From Cladopsammia gracilis (lineage: Eukaryota; Cnidaria; Anthozoa; Scleractinia; Dendrophylliidae), in assembly GCA_022457155.1 (NCBI GenBank), contig JAJGOT010000361.1, forward strand, positions 38,501 to 102,500: 64,000 nucleotides of DNA. The letters are read 5' to 3'. The translations under genes and the position numbers were made by a program. How positions within the stretch are numbered: the stretch's first letter is position 1; each line of letters opens with the position of its first letter. The notes beneath the pieces are model-generated. The model saw only the letters and a list, made by a program, of their open reading frames with translations. It was not told the origin of the DNA and did not search any database. This document shows positions 1-11,546 of the stretch, in pieces.

Positions 1-600
1 TCTACCAACATAATATAATCATAATCTGAGTGTTGAAAAGGATACTAAAAGCCTCCTAACTCTGTGTTACTTGAAGGGTTTCAAGCGATATGTTTCCCCG
101 AACCTCGCCGGATCTAAATTCGTTATTTCGGCTCGGGTATATAAAAAGACTCATCGATACAACCAGAAAGACCCTAAACTTTAAGCATTCTTTCTTGCTT
201 AGAAGCAAAGAAAGAGGTCTCAATATGGCGGTATTTCTCTCTCTCTCTCTCTGCTTCTGAGCAATCCGCGTCGAAAAAACTGTGGTACATCGCTTTCTGT
301 AATGTCACTCTACACCAGAAACACTTATTTATTGATCAGTTGTGTATGTGTAGTCCCCCTTACGCTGCAAAATACTAACTTGAAGCTGAGTTTACGGACT
401 GTACGCGCACACAAAATATCAACTGCAGAATTTCAATTAGGGGAATCCCCTAATGTTTGGAAAACAATAGATGTTTTGACGACGCAAGCGCAAGTCATTC
501 ATCAGCCGGAAGGCCATGCAATTTTGATAAGGTGCTATGTTTAAGACTAAAAATTCGATCTTGTGGGAAATAGGTCAGCAAATAGTTCTGTAAGGAAGTA
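1..600 (+). repeat. Tail of array unit 0 (partial)
   Basis: This is the 3' end of a tandem unit whose gene lies before the window. The same block recurs at about 3495-4140, 7710-8295, 18380-18709, 20430-21004, 31750-32480, 35080-35850 and 42100-42800. It includes a conserved stretch around 180-300 and an NF-kB-type palindrome at 440-450. A short ORF at 302-544 begins with a signal-peptide-like stretch, but most other copies do not keep it, so I do not call it a gene. Confidence 0.8.
440..450. promoter_or_regulatory. Candidate NF-kB-type site, unit 0 tail
   Basis: GGGGAATCCCC fits the Rel/NF-kB consensus GGGRNWYYCC and is flanked by A and T, giving a 13-bp near-palindrome. The identical 11-mer occurs in all seven unit tails that retain this region. 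Function is inferred from the motif only. Confidence 0.4.
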
Positions 601-1207
601 AACCAAGCCAACTTATTCACTTGATTCTCCGGGGGTGGGGGATGGGGGTTTGAACTGAAATTTCTTTAAATTGTTATCACTCAGGAAATATTTGTCATTG
701 CGAGTTACGATATTTTTTGTGGGGGTATGAGATTAAAAACTTTCGTACCACGTGATTTTTCCTTCCTATGTGCAGTTTTCACAGAAGAAAACAAACGTTG
801 AACATGCCTTTACAGGTCTTTACAAGATTCCTGTTCGTTTATACAACTCGCTAATCACTTTATCAATATAATGCACTGTTCAGAAGCAGATTTCGTACCT
901 TTAAAGATCGACTCCGCTCGCGCCAACAACATTCATCTTCGACAGCGGGTTTGGGGGTGAAATGCTTGAGAAGTGAGCTATATATGATAATTGCGACAGT
1001 GAAAATAATTTCAATGGCTAGTCTGACAACTGCCGTTTCGTCGCTGCCAAGCGACTCATCAGAGGCCTTCCTGATATCTGGCAAACTCGTTGAGCATCTC
1101 GCATCTCTCAAAATAATTTCGTATTTAGTATTAAATACGGCTAAGTTCTCGCTATAAAGGATGCAACAAACGGTCTGTGTCCGCCATTTTGTTTTGTATG
1201 CTTTGCT

Positions 1208-1242
1208 AGGACACGTGACACCAATGTTTGACGTCACCAGAA
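1208..1242 (+). promoter_or_regulatory. Candidate proximal promoter module of copy 1
   Basis: Within 35 bases there is an E-box (CACGTGAC), an ACCAATG (CCAAT-like) and a CRE-like TGACGTCA, about 150-180 bp before the ATG. Diverged versions sit at the same place in unit 4 (29,966-29,999), unit 5 (33,158-33,192) and unit 6 (36,926-36,960). Units 2 and 3 have different upstream DNA and lack it. No transcription start is visible from sequence alone. Confidence 0.3.
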
Positions 1243-1389
1243 GTTTTACACAAACCCAATTCGTGAACACCTGATCTGTGCATACTGATCACGTCTACGC
1301 CGTGGTTGTATCCCGCCCGGACACTTTCGTGTCAAACTACCATTCTACATTTTTTCTCCATACACATCTAAATACTGTGCGGACGAATT

Positions 1390-1945
1390 ATGATTTTCCC
1401 CAAAGGCTTTTTGTGGAGTGCAGTGTTCAGTGGAATACTGATCGGTGGTATTGTCACAGTGCTGTCTTTAAAAATTTGGGACGCAAGCGTACGCCGAGAA
1501 GAAGAGGACAACCCTGAGAACAGACGAGAAGAGCCGATCGCGCGTGGTGTTCAAGAAACCACAAAACTGGCACAGGAACACGACGAGAGATCCAGTTCAG
1601 AACGTGAGTGTATATATTTTTTATTCCTAAGAGAGAAACAGAGAATCATCCTCGTGAAAACGGGGATGCAAACTGGAGAACTCGCGTGTACGCATTCTTC
1701 AAGGTTATGAATTAAAAAAAAAAAGCAAAACCTGTATAAAATATATATGCTAGCCGTTTACCGTTCAGAAACCGTTCAGAAAATATTTTTACTTTACTCA
1801 ATCATAGCTCTAACTCTTTAAACCAGAAGCTCCTGTCTGAACTTAAATTAGAGTAAACACGCGTTTTCTCGCGCGAGGCACTCGCGTGTTCTTTTCAGTA
1901 TACCTTACTTTTTCAGTAACAGCAGGAGCTCCTGGTAACAGCTAA
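1390..1945 (+). CDS. Array microprotein copy 1, single-pass membrane protein (proposed two exons)
   Basis: I do not recognise this family. The ATG follows an in-frame TAA 21 bases upstream, which fixes the start. Exon 1 (1390-1603) encodes 71 residues: MIFPKG, then a hydrophobic helix at about residues 7-27 with a GILIGG motif, then a charged tail rich in Arg and Glu. Exon 1 ends at a strong donor (GAAC|GTGAGT). The best acceptor in frame is TTTTTCAG at 1916. Joining it (1917-1945) adds LTAGAPGNS and a stop, giving about 80 residues. An alternative acceptor at 3114 would give a different short tail, and without splicing the frame stays open to 1710. The protein is probably a signal-anchored membrane microprotein; its function is unknown. 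Exon 2 is inference. Confidence 0.55.
1856..1890. other. Conserved intronic hairpin, unit 1
   Basis: AACACGCG pairs with CGCGTGTT across an inner palindrome CTCGCGCGAG. The same structure is in unit 2 (6346-6380), unit 3 (12,752-12,789), unit 7 (40,611-40,645) and, with changes, units 4-6. It lies in the proposed intron just before the acceptor of exon 2. Confidence 0.5.
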
Positions 1946-4002
1946 AGAGACAGAAGTGCGAAGCCCTGATTCTGGAACAGGCTAATTAGAATGTAAAGTA
2001 TTTTTTTTTAACTGCTTTCTTAGCTTGTTCTTTGATTGCGGCAAAGCTACATCAGCTGATTTAGTGATCCTCGCGTGGATGCAGAGCCCGTTGTTACGGA
2101 AGGTCATCGGCATCGGTCTTTCATCGGCACGCGTTCAACATTCTGTACTTCATTGCCGCTATTATCATAGCGGACGTCTCAGACATCTCTTAACGCAAAA
2201 TTGTCAAAAGGTCATATTTGTGGGTTGTGATTGGTTGATTTCGATCAATTTTGTCAGTTTGTTTTCAGGGGGAGGGGTCCAATGTCTGTGGCCAAAATTA
2301 GGATTATTTATATCGTCGGCAGCGTGAAACGCGTGTGTTATTGACGTAACCAACCAACCGTAACCAAACCATAAAAAAACCTCCATGAGTGGTAGGGATA
2401 ATGATAAATAAAATAAATAACAGCTGTTATTTATGCTAAATACCATTACAGACGATTCGTTTTGTCGTTGTCGTGAATCAATGTTGTGGGCAAAGTTCCT
2501 GGCGTTTAATACTGTGCTTTTCAATAACACGCGAATTCTGAAGCTCAAAACTCAACCAACAGTTTTCATATGACGCCCGATATATTTATAAGCTCCATTG
2601 TATATTGTACACCTCCATTGTATTAGGTAAAATTATGTATTCCAAAATACTCTATGGTACTGTATTCTATTCTATTGTCGTTCTTTTGTGTGCTAATATT
2701 GTAATGTTTTAACAAAAAAACATATATATCGGGCATGGTACGACAGTTTTGTTTTTCACTGCCGCAAATATCATAGCGGACGTCTCAGACATTTTGCTTT
2801 ACGCAAAATTGTCAAAAGGTCGTATTTGTGGGTTTCGATCCATTTTGTCAGTTTTTGTTTCAAGGGTCAGTGAAGGGTCCGATCAGTTTGTGACCATAAT
2901 AAATTTTATTATGATCGACGGCAACGTGAAATGAATCAAACTTCAGAGTTCGCGTGTTCTTGAAAGACGCAGAAGGCCATGCATGTAGAAGAAAATATAT
3001 TTTAGGTTAAAATATAAAGTACTTGACATCCGTATCAAAACGTTCTATCTCTAGCAGCAAGAACAATTGGCCATTTTTTTCTTATACTTATTTCATTTCT
3101 CTGTTTTCCCAGGACAGCAGCAGTCGCCCCTGGGCAGTCGCCATGAGTCATTTTAGCCGCTTAATCAGAAGCTTGATGAGTGCAGCCTTTTGATTTTCAA
3201 GAACGTTTCGTAGCTTCACCACTTAGAACTTTGTAAACATTAGTTGATTTGCGGGTCTCATTTGTGACTTGAAATGTGATTTTTTAATTATACTGTTTTG
3301 TTTAAATTGCAGCGAGCAAAAAGTTATGTATTTTTAATATCAGAGCCTGGTGCCACAACTGTAAATTTAGTTACCGCTACCTCTAAGAATTTAGATTCGA
3401 GCAAGCTATTTTTACTCAAATGCTGTTGTAGTTATTAAAATATGCTACAGTGAACGCTTTGTTATTCGATGATAAGATTTTTGTCCTTTCTACTTACATA
3501 ATATAATCATAATCTGAGTCTTGAAAAGGATACTAAAAACCTGTTAACTCTGTGTAACTTGAAGGGTTTCAAGCGATATGTTTCCCCCAACCTCGGATCT
3601 AAATTTGTTATTTCGGTTCGGGTATATGAAAAACTCATCGATACAACCAGAAAGAACACCTTAAAATTAAGAAGACCCTAAACTTTGAGCGTTCTTTCTT
3701 GCTTAGAAGCAAAGCCAAGTGATAGATCAGTGAATTTTTACATTTTACAGACCGTCTCAATAGCGGTACCTAATTCTCTCCGCTTCTGAGCAATCCGCGT
3801 CGAAAAAAACGGTTGTATATCGCTTTCTGTAATTAGTGTCACTGTACACCAGAAACACTTATTTATTGATCACTTGTGTATGTGTAGTCCACCTTAATAC
3901 GCTGCAAAACCCTTACGCTGCAAAATACTAACTTTAGGCTGAGTTTACGGACTGTATACCAACACAAAATATCAAGACCTATCAACTGCAGAATTTCAAT
4001 TA

Positions 4003-4013
4003 GGGGAATCCCC
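4003..4013. promoter_or_regulatory. Candidate NF-kB-type site, unit 1 tail
   Basis: This is an identical GGGGAATCCCC palindrome, 1.9 kb before the ATG of copy 2. Confidence 0.4.
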
Positions 4014-4152
4014 TAATGTTTGGAAAACAATAGATGTTTTAACGACGCAAGCGCAAGTCATTCATCAGCCGGAAGGCCATGCAATTTTGATAAGGCGCTA
4101 TGTTTAGACTAAAAAAATCGATCTTGTGTGACAAAAAGGTCAGCAAATAGTT

Positions 4153-5497
4153 ACTCATGCGCATAGCGGCATGAGTCAAGGTCTTTTTGTCCCCGCTATT
4201 GGCTTGCTTTTTTAAAAGTTTCCCGTATCCCGCGGGACGACTTTCACTGGTCTGATTGGTTGACACGCGACCTCGTGATTTCGGCGTGCCCGTAATTACG
4301 TTCTTGTTTCAAATAGCCGATTCAAGCCACTAGCGTCACTAGCATTTGGACTTCCCCGGAAAAAAATTACATTTTTCGATGGGAATTTATGTTGATATCA
4401 ATTTGTGATTGAATTTTTCTTTGTGTTGTCGCTAGTTTTGAAGAAATGCTTATAAAACGTGTTTAAATTCAGTTGTAAATTCAGTCGTAATAAATGATAT
4501 CTGATATCATGTAAGGGGCGGACCATTAGAAATCTTGGGAGGGGGGGTGACAATTACCAAAAAAAAAATCCTGCAAAGGAAAATTGTCTCAAAAAAAATT
4601 CCTGCAAGCAGTTGACCATAAAAAAATAAAATCCTGCAAGCTAACTGGTATATATACATATATTTATTTATTTATTTATTTTAAACTGGAACAGATGAGA
4701 GTATGACATGCTCTCTGGTAGTAAAATTCATCAAAAGCAACTTCAGGTTGAGTCAAATGCTGTCAAAAATAACCTGCCTCAAAGGTCTATCTGGTACGTC
4801 AAATTCTCATAATACTTATTATACAAAAAGACGAAATTGCATATACTTTACTCTGATATCCAGATTAACTAAAGAAACAGCAAGAAATATAAAATGAAAT
4901 CGAGTACTTGTATGTGGAGCCACACAAAGAGACGCAAAGCGACGAGAAGCCACATCAATTTGCCAAACATTTTTGACAGAAATTGTTGTCTCAGAACACT
5001 AGAAATGGAGTTTCAGAGCATCCAGATTTCAAAATTTTCTGGGGGGGCATGCCCCCAGACCCCCCTAGCGGCTCGAGCCTTCGGCGCTCGACCACTCTAT
5101 CTCAATTCTTATTTCTCCTCATTTTTTATGCAAAGGTTCCACAGTCTGACTTAAATCTACTCTCCAGCGTTTAATACCAAAAATGGATTGGGTCAGGTAT
5201 AAAAAAAATTGGAGCTTGCACGCATTTATAAAGAAGGTCTCAGAAAAAAAAAACCTGCAGGCTTGCACCTCCCCCCAAAAAAAATCCTGCAGGAAAATCA
5301 GGTCGAAAAAAAAAATCATACACTGAAAAATTTTTGACCCCCCTCCCAGGATTTCTAATGGTCCACCCCTAAACAAAGCAAGACTTACATGTCACGCAAA
5401 ATTCGATGAGAGTGAAGGGGTGCGTGACCCAGTTAAAATAAACCATGAAACGTTCTTATGCAAGCGCATGAGTACAGGCTACCAGCTAGCCTCTTGT
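4153..5497. mobile_element. Inverted-repeat transposon with TACTCATGCGC ends
   Basis: TACTCATGCGC at the left and its reverse complement at about 5466-5476 bound a repeat. Its interior is found in reverse orientation at 24,651-25,610, and a right-end fragment is at 11,830-11,905. It is interrupted by the MITE at 4515-5369. No transposase ORF is visible. Confidence 0.55.
4515..5369. mobile_element. PIF/Harbinger-like MITE with TAA target duplication
   Basis: The ends are GGGGCGGACCATTAGAAAT at the left and the matching inverted end (ATTTCTAATGGTCCACCCC) at the right. TAA flanks both sides (4512-4514 and 5370-5372). The uninterrupted target survives near 24,750-24,790 and 25,230-25,260, which confirms the 3-bp duplication. 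Subterminal A-rich CCTGCAAG-type repeats occur on both sides. A 3-bp TWA duplication is typical of PIF/Harbinger. It is non-autonomous. Confidence 0.75.
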
Positions 5498-5559
5498 TTT
5501 ACATTTATTTCTGTCGTCCTCTGGCTGTTCGTTCGTGAAGATCAACGAAAGTAGTCATT

Positions 5560-5735
5560 GACCTTACCCCGATGGAAAATATTTTGTCACAGGGTGGCAC
5601 GTGACCAGCCGCAACCAGGGTCTCTCGATGATGACGTAGATGAAGAGAGAGAGGCCCTGGGAACGAAGTTGGGTCTCTCCTGATGATGACGTAGCTGAAA
5701 AGAGAGAGGTCCTGGGAACGAGGTTCGGAACGAAA
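5560..5735. repeat. Duplicated CCTGGGAACGA block upstream of copy 2
   Basis: Two imperfect copies of a block with GATGATGACGTAG and a run of GAGA lie here, and the same block is at 11,960-12,135 before copy 3. It replaces the upstream region seen in units 1 and 4-6, so units 2 and 3 share a derived 5' region. Confidence 0.6.
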
Positions 5736-5879
5736 ATGTTCATAAAACTAAAGTGTTTCTAACAAATATGATCATCACGTCTACACGCCTACGCCGTTGT
5801 TGTATCCCGGGCACTTTCGTGTCAAACTGCCATTCTACATTTTTTCACCATACACATCTAAATACTGTGCGGACGAATT

Positions 5880-6438
5880 ATGATTTTCCCCAAAGGTGTT
5901 TTCTGGACTGCAGTGTTCGGTGGAATACTGATCGGTGGTATTGTTACAATGCTGTCTTTAAAAATTTGGGACGCAAGCGTACGCCGAGAAGAAGAGGACA
6001 ACCCTGAGAACAGACGAGAAGAGCCGATCGCGCGTGGTGTTCAAGAAACCACAAAACTGGCACAGGAACACGATGAGAGATCCTACTCAGAACGTGAGTG
6101 TATATATTTTTTATTCCTAAGAGAGAGGCAAAGAATCATCCTCGTGAAAACGGGGATGCAAACTGGAGAACTCGCGTGTACGTATTCTTCAAGGTTATGA
6201 ATTTTAAAAAAAGCAAAACCTGTATAAAATATATATGCTAGCCGTTTATCGTTCAGAAACCGTTCAGAAATTTTTTTTTTTCTTCACTTAATCACAGCTC
6301 TAACTCTTTAAACCAGAAGCTCCTGTCTGAACTGAAATTCGAGTAAACACGCGTTTCCTCGCGCGAGGCACTCGCGTGTTGTTTTTAGTATACCTTACTT
6401 TTTTTTCAGTAACAGCAGGAGCTCCTGGTAACAGCTAA
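5880..6438 (+). CDS. Array microprotein copy 2 (proposed two exons)
   Basis: Exon 1 is 5880-6093 and proposed exon 2 is 6410-6438, with the same donor (GAAC|GTGAGT) and acceptor phase as copy 1. The product is about 80 residues. It differs from copy 1 by Val-Phe for Phe-Leu at residues 7-8, Thr for Ser at 10, Gly for Ser at 14 and Met for Val at 24, all inside the membrane helix. The charged tail is identical except near the exon end (DERSYSE). Changes are confined mainly to the helix. Function is unknown. Confidence 0.55.
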
Positions 6439-8213
6439 AGAGACAGAAGTGCGAAGCCCTGATTCTGGAACAGGCTAATTAGAATGTAAAGTATTTTTTT
6501 TAACTGCTTTCTTAGCTTGTTCTTTGATTGCGGCGAAGCTACATCAGCTGATTTAGTGGTCCTCGCGTGGATGCAGAGAAGGTCATCGGCATCGGTCTTT
6601 CATCGGCACGCGTTCAATATTCTGTACTTCATTGCCGCTATTATCATAGCGGACGTCTCAGACATCTCTTAACGCAAAATTGTCAAAAGGTCATATTTGT
6701 GGGTTGTGATTGGTTGATTTCGATCAATTTTGTCAGTTTGTTTTCAGAGGTAGGGGTCCAATGTCTGCGGCCAATTGTTTTGTGTGCTAATATTCTAATG
6801 TTTTAACAAAAGAACATATATATCGGGCATGGTACAACAGTTTTGTTTTTCACTGCCGCAAATATCATAGCGGACTTCTCAGACATTTTGCTTTACGCAA
6901 AATTGTCAAAAGGTCGTATTTGTGGGTTGTGTTTGGTTGATTTCGATCCATTTTGTCAGCTTTTGTTTCAAGGGTCAGTGAAGGGTCCGATCAGTTTGTG
7001 GCCATAATTATGATCGACGGCAACGTGAAATGAATCAAACTTCAGAGTTCGCGTGTTATTGAAAGGCGCAGAAGGCCATGCATGTAGAAGAAAATATATT
7101 TTAGGTTAAAATATAAAGTACTTGACATCCGTATCAAAACGTTCTATCTTAAAATTTTTCTTCATAAGTTTAACTAACGGGTGATAATGCAATACATAAC
7201 ATCTACGGAACAGTAGAAGCTGACAAACGATTTTAGCAATTTATATTGTGAATTAGTTCTAGTCTAGCAGTAAGAACAATTTGCCATTTTTTTCTTATAC
7301 TTATTTCATTTCTCTGTTTTCGCAGGACGGCAGCAGTCGCCCCCGGGCAGTCGCCATGAGTCATTTTAGCCGCTTAATCAGAAGCTTGTTGAGTGCAGCC
7401 TTTTGATTTTCCAGAACGCTTCGTAGCTTCACCACTTAGAACTTTGTAAACATTAGTTGATTTGCGGGTCTCATTTGTGACTTGAAATGTGATTTTTTAA
7501 TTATACTGTTTTGTTTAAATTGCAGCGAGCAAAAAGTTATGTATTTTTAATATCAGAGTCTGGTGCCACAACTGTAAATTTAGTTACCGCTACCTCTAAG
7601 AATTTAGATTCGAGCAAGCTATTTTTACTCAAATGCTGTTGTAGTTATTAAAATATGCTACAGTGAACGCTTTGTTATTCGATGATAAGATTTTTGTTCT
7701 TTCTACTTACATAATATAATCATAATCTGAGTCTTGAAAAGGATACTAAAAACCTGCTAACTCTGTGTTACTCGAAGGGTTTCAAGCGATATGTTTCCCC
7801 CAACCTCGGATCTAAATTTGTTATTTCGGTTCGGGTATATGAAGAACTCATCGATACAACCAGAAAGAACACCTTAAAATTAAGAAGACCCTAAACTTTC
7901 AGCTTTCTTTCTTGCTTAGAAGCAAAGCCAAGTGATAGATCAGTGAATTTTTATATTTTACAGACCGTCTCAATAGCGGTACCTTTCTCTCCGCTTCTGA
8001 GCAATCCGCGTCGAAAAAAACGGTTGTATATCGCTTTCTGTTATTAGTGTCACTGTACACCAGAAACACTTATTTATTGATCACTTGTGTATGTGTAGTC
8101 CACCTTAATACGCTGCAAGACCCTTACGCTGCAAAATACTAACTTGAGGCTGAGTTTACGGACTGTATACCAACACAAAATATCAAGACCTATCAACTGC
8201 AGAATTTCAATTA

Positions 8214-8224
8214 GGGGAATCCCC
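8214..8224. promoter_or_regulatory. Candidate NF-kB-type site, unit 2 tail
   Basis: This is an identical GGGGAATCCCC palindrome, 73 bp before the insertion that splits this unit. Confidence 0.4.
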
Positions 8225-10689
8225 TAATGTTTGGAAAACAATAGATGTTTTAACGACGCAAGCGCAAGTCATTCATCAGCCGGAAGGCCATGCAATAGGC
8301 CATTTGCACGATGACGTCATATGACTACAACTACCACAATCCTTCAGTTTTTATCTCCTGTAAGTTAATGTTTAACTTACAGGAGTTTATGTGGGCTAAC
8401 ATGCATTCTTTATGCATTTTTGTTAGCAAAAAATGCGTTAGTAACTATTAATAGACTTTTTAGTGATTTTGTGGGGACATTCCAAGTGCATATTTGTTAG
8501 CAAGATGTTATCGATAAGAACACAAGAGTCGAGTGGCATATTTTTGAAAGCGGTTTAGCGAGCGCATGTTTGTGGCCTGACAAAGCGATATATTTATACG
8601 TTGATGATTTAGTTAACTAAGATTTTTGTTAGACACTATTAATAGACTTTTTAGTGAATCTGTGGGGACGTTCTTGTTGCATTTTTATTGCATTTTATTT
8701 TTTAGCAAAATTTCTCGCATTTTTGTTAGATGCTATCATTCATAGATCAGAACACACGAGTCGAAGGATATGTTTTTAAAGCTGTTTAGCGAGCGCACGT
8801 TTGTGGCCTGACAAAATTTTTTTTCAGTTAGGTAACATTCCTACTGTTTAATATCTCTTTTTCACAGCGATGATTTTTAAGGCGTACGATTATGAATTCT
8901 ATGTTTTTTTAGGAACATGTTGCAGCATATATTTCATTGTATCGAGCGTCAAAAAGTGTAACGTAATGTAATCTTATCTCACCTAATGTAGACTGTGGTC
9001 AGATATTTGGCACGCTAGATCAAGCGCGCTTGGCTAATATCCTTTACGATGCGTTTAATCATGTTTAATGTTTGTCCAGTCTGGTTTGTCAAACTGGTTG
9101 CTTCAGGACATTTGGTATTATTTTTCGTTATAGCACTACGTTTTAAGAAAGGGAAAAGAGACTTTGAGGTAAGCTGACATTGCTCACTGAGAATGGTTGT
9201 ATGCGATCGTATGCTGTACGTTTACAATGAAGTTTTGTTGAAATAACGTGTTTGTTAATTTCCATGTTATATCGCCAAATGTCACCAAATATACAACTAA
9301 ATTGGATTAAAAGATTCAAGGAGAAAAACAGAAGCAGTAGTTTGGAGAAAAGAAATATTCAAAGTTTCGATTCGATTCTGGTGGAATTTTGTCGTTATTT
9401 TGTCTTTTTAATTCATATTTTTATGCGTTCATCACTTTTGGCTATTTTTTCTTCCTATTTTCGGATGATAAAGCAAGCTAAATTAAGCTCCTGGTCATAA
9501 TCATGAAAACACAATATTTCTGTCGGGACAGTGTCCGTTTAGTTAAAAATGTCCTCGGTTAATTTACCCCATCTGACTAAATTAAACAACAATAGGTTTT
9601 AATGAACTAGTGCTTTCAGTTTCCTTGTAGGTTGACAAACAAATATAGAACTTTTCAATAAGTGCTTGTAAAAGCGATCAGAAATAATCCAAATCTATTT
9701 TGTTTAATAATTTTGTCAAAAAAGGTATTTCGTAGCTCATCATATAACATACAGTGCATACAGTGAAATAAACTTCAACTGAATTAAGTGTACAGTGGGT
9801 GCAAATTCTAACTAAAGGTGTTCAGGAGTTTTAGGGATTGTAATTCGACCATTTTCAATTCTTAAGGTATGATTTCCTATCCTGAATTTAGAAGTAATTT
9901 TTCTATGTTCAGGATATGGTTAATTAAATCGGAGTATTTCGTTTCACTTTTATAGATCGAATAAAATTTATTTTTTTTATTTACGTTAATTAGATTGAGT
10001 TGGTGATTTTTTAGACGTGTAAAAATGTTCTGTTTTGCCTTTGACAAGAAAAAAGATGGGATGCTTAAGTTTATCGCAGTCTTCTCAATATTGAAGTTTG
10101 TACAGAAAGAATCAATCTTACTAAACAAACCTGTTTTTTTTCTTGAGCTATATCATTAGAAATGATTAAGCAGAGTATTGCAATACTATCATCAGGTTGA
10201 TTTTCCAGGTCAAACAAACCAGTGTCAAACAGTCAGATTTCAGTGAGGTTCGGGGTTTTAGTTCATTTTTGTTTTTACTTTTTTAGGCCTCATTTTGGTT
10301 CATTTTGGTCAGAAGATTCATGCCTAATTAATTTTAGTCTCTGCTTAAAGAGATAATTGTGGTACGGATAGTCCTTAGATTTTTCCTATCGATGGTTTTA
10401 ATATATCTGGTATTTTGTTAACAGTGACATTAAAACAAAAGTTAAGATGAGGGGATGAACACTGAGTAAGTTTACAAGAACTAGATTTCCACTTGAAACA
10501 GATTTTGACGATAAGATTGACGATGATCCCAATAATGAAAACAGAGAACAAAGTTGTAAAGAATTTTACTTGAAAGGAGGAATGAAACTTTTTCGCAGAA
10601 TGAAAGCTAAATCATTCATTTAGTTACGTTTAATAAAAAGGATGCTGAAGATTAATTGCAGAGAGCTCTTGATGCTTATCCCATGTAAA

Positions 10690-11270
10690 AATAAGATTTC
10701 AGCAAGTTAAACATGTTATATTCGAAAGGAAAGAAAGGAGAACTCTTAAGAAAAAGCCATGGGAGATTCTGAAAATAAGGAACGTGATCAGTTAGATACT
10801 GTAGCTCCATCTGCTCAACATAACGATGAGCAGGATATAAGTGAAGAAACACAATACAGTGAACTGTTTGGTTGTTTTAACCCATGTTTAGATAACAATC
10901 ACCAAGGGAACAATCTTTTTAGTAATGCTGGAATTTTTTCAGTCTACAGCAAATGATAATGAAAAGCTGGTAATTAATCGTATGGAAAAAAGAACTTGTT
11001 CATTCTTTGAACAGAGAACAAATGGAGTTTTTTTACCATATGTTACTCTCTGTTAAAAACGACGAGAAGCAATTGACACTTTTTAAGTAGTGGCGCGGGT
11101 TTAGGGAAGGCAACAGTAACACAATGTTTGTGTGTAGCTCTTGATAATAAACCAGGCGAAAATCCAGACGAGTTGAAAGTACTGAAATTTGTTCCAGACA
11201 CAAGACAAGAGGACTGCATAATCATTACCAATTACATACAAACAAAATTGTCAAAAGAGAAATTGAACTA
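10690..11270 (+). pseudogene. Decayed PIF1-like DNA helicase fragment
   Basis: One frame at 10,759-10,956 gives an acidic stretch (residues like DTVAPSAQHNDEQDISEE and ELFGCFNP) that I associate with the region before the helicase core of anthozoan PIF1-like proteins. A second frame from 11,015 reads REQMEFFYHMLLSVKNDEKQ and stops at 11,086. After a frameshift, the Walker A loop follows as SGAGLGKATVTQ. Then comes NKPGENPDELKVLKFVPDT, the usual sequence up to the next motif. At least two frameshifts and a stop break it, and helicase motifs Ia-VI are absent. Such helicases occur in Helitrons and as stand-alone mobile genes. Family assignment is from memory of the motif order. Confidence 0.6.
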
Positions 11271-11285
11271 AAAAAAAACGAACTA

Positions 11286-11546
11286 CCGTATTTTCTCGAT
11301 TAAACTCCGGGCCCCGAATAAACGCCGGGTATAATAGAGGAAGTTGTAAGTGAGCCCCTCAAACGTTAATTTGTGGTATCATAAACTTATGATTTAAGGG
11401 CAAGGTACACAGCTGCCAAGAAAAACAAATAATAACCTTTCCTTAAAAAATGGCGGGCAAGAAAGAACTGCTGATTCAAATAAACGCCGGGTCCATTAGG
11501 CCAAGTTTGAAATAAACGCCGGGGGCGTTTAATTGAGAAAATACGG
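11286..11546. mobile_element. Small TA-flanked MITE
   Basis: The ends CCGTATTTTCTCGATTAAAC and its inverse are flanked by TA on both sides (11,284-11,285; 11,547-11,548). AAACGCCGGG repeats lie inside. The TA duplication suggests a Tc1/mariner-type origin. It is nested in the 8297-11,783 element. Confidence 0.75.

Larger units (their letters stand above)
601..4142 (+). repeat. Array unit 1
   Basis: This is a full tandem unit. It has an upstream block with the membrane-protein gene at 1390, and an intron with TATAAAA-like and hairpin sequences. Two further acceptor-like sites lie near 3114 (TTTCCCAG) and 3312 (TTGCAG), and the conserved tail follows. Most of the unit aligns by eye with unit 2, including non-coding parts, so the duplication is recent. 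The right boundary is where a separate transposon starts at about 4153. Boundaries are approximate. Confidence 0.8.
5740..8296 (+). repeat. Array unit 2 (interrupted after 8296)
   Basis: The unit holds gene copy 2, the conserved intron, the downstream acceptor-like blocks and the tail. It resumes at 11,784 after the 3.5 kb insertion at 8297-11,783. Confidence 0.8.

Noticed and set aside
863..1270. 135-residue minus-strand frame
   Set aside because: It is not kept in other units and runs across the upstream region of the gene; it looks like a chance opening.
1278..1517. Alternative frame overlapping the array gene (also 5753-6007, 12,039-12,410, 30,124-30,375, 33,676-33,903)
   Set aside because: It lies one base out of frame with the membrane protein, has no helix, and its length changes between copies; the frame starting at the conserved ATG after TAA is the better candidate.
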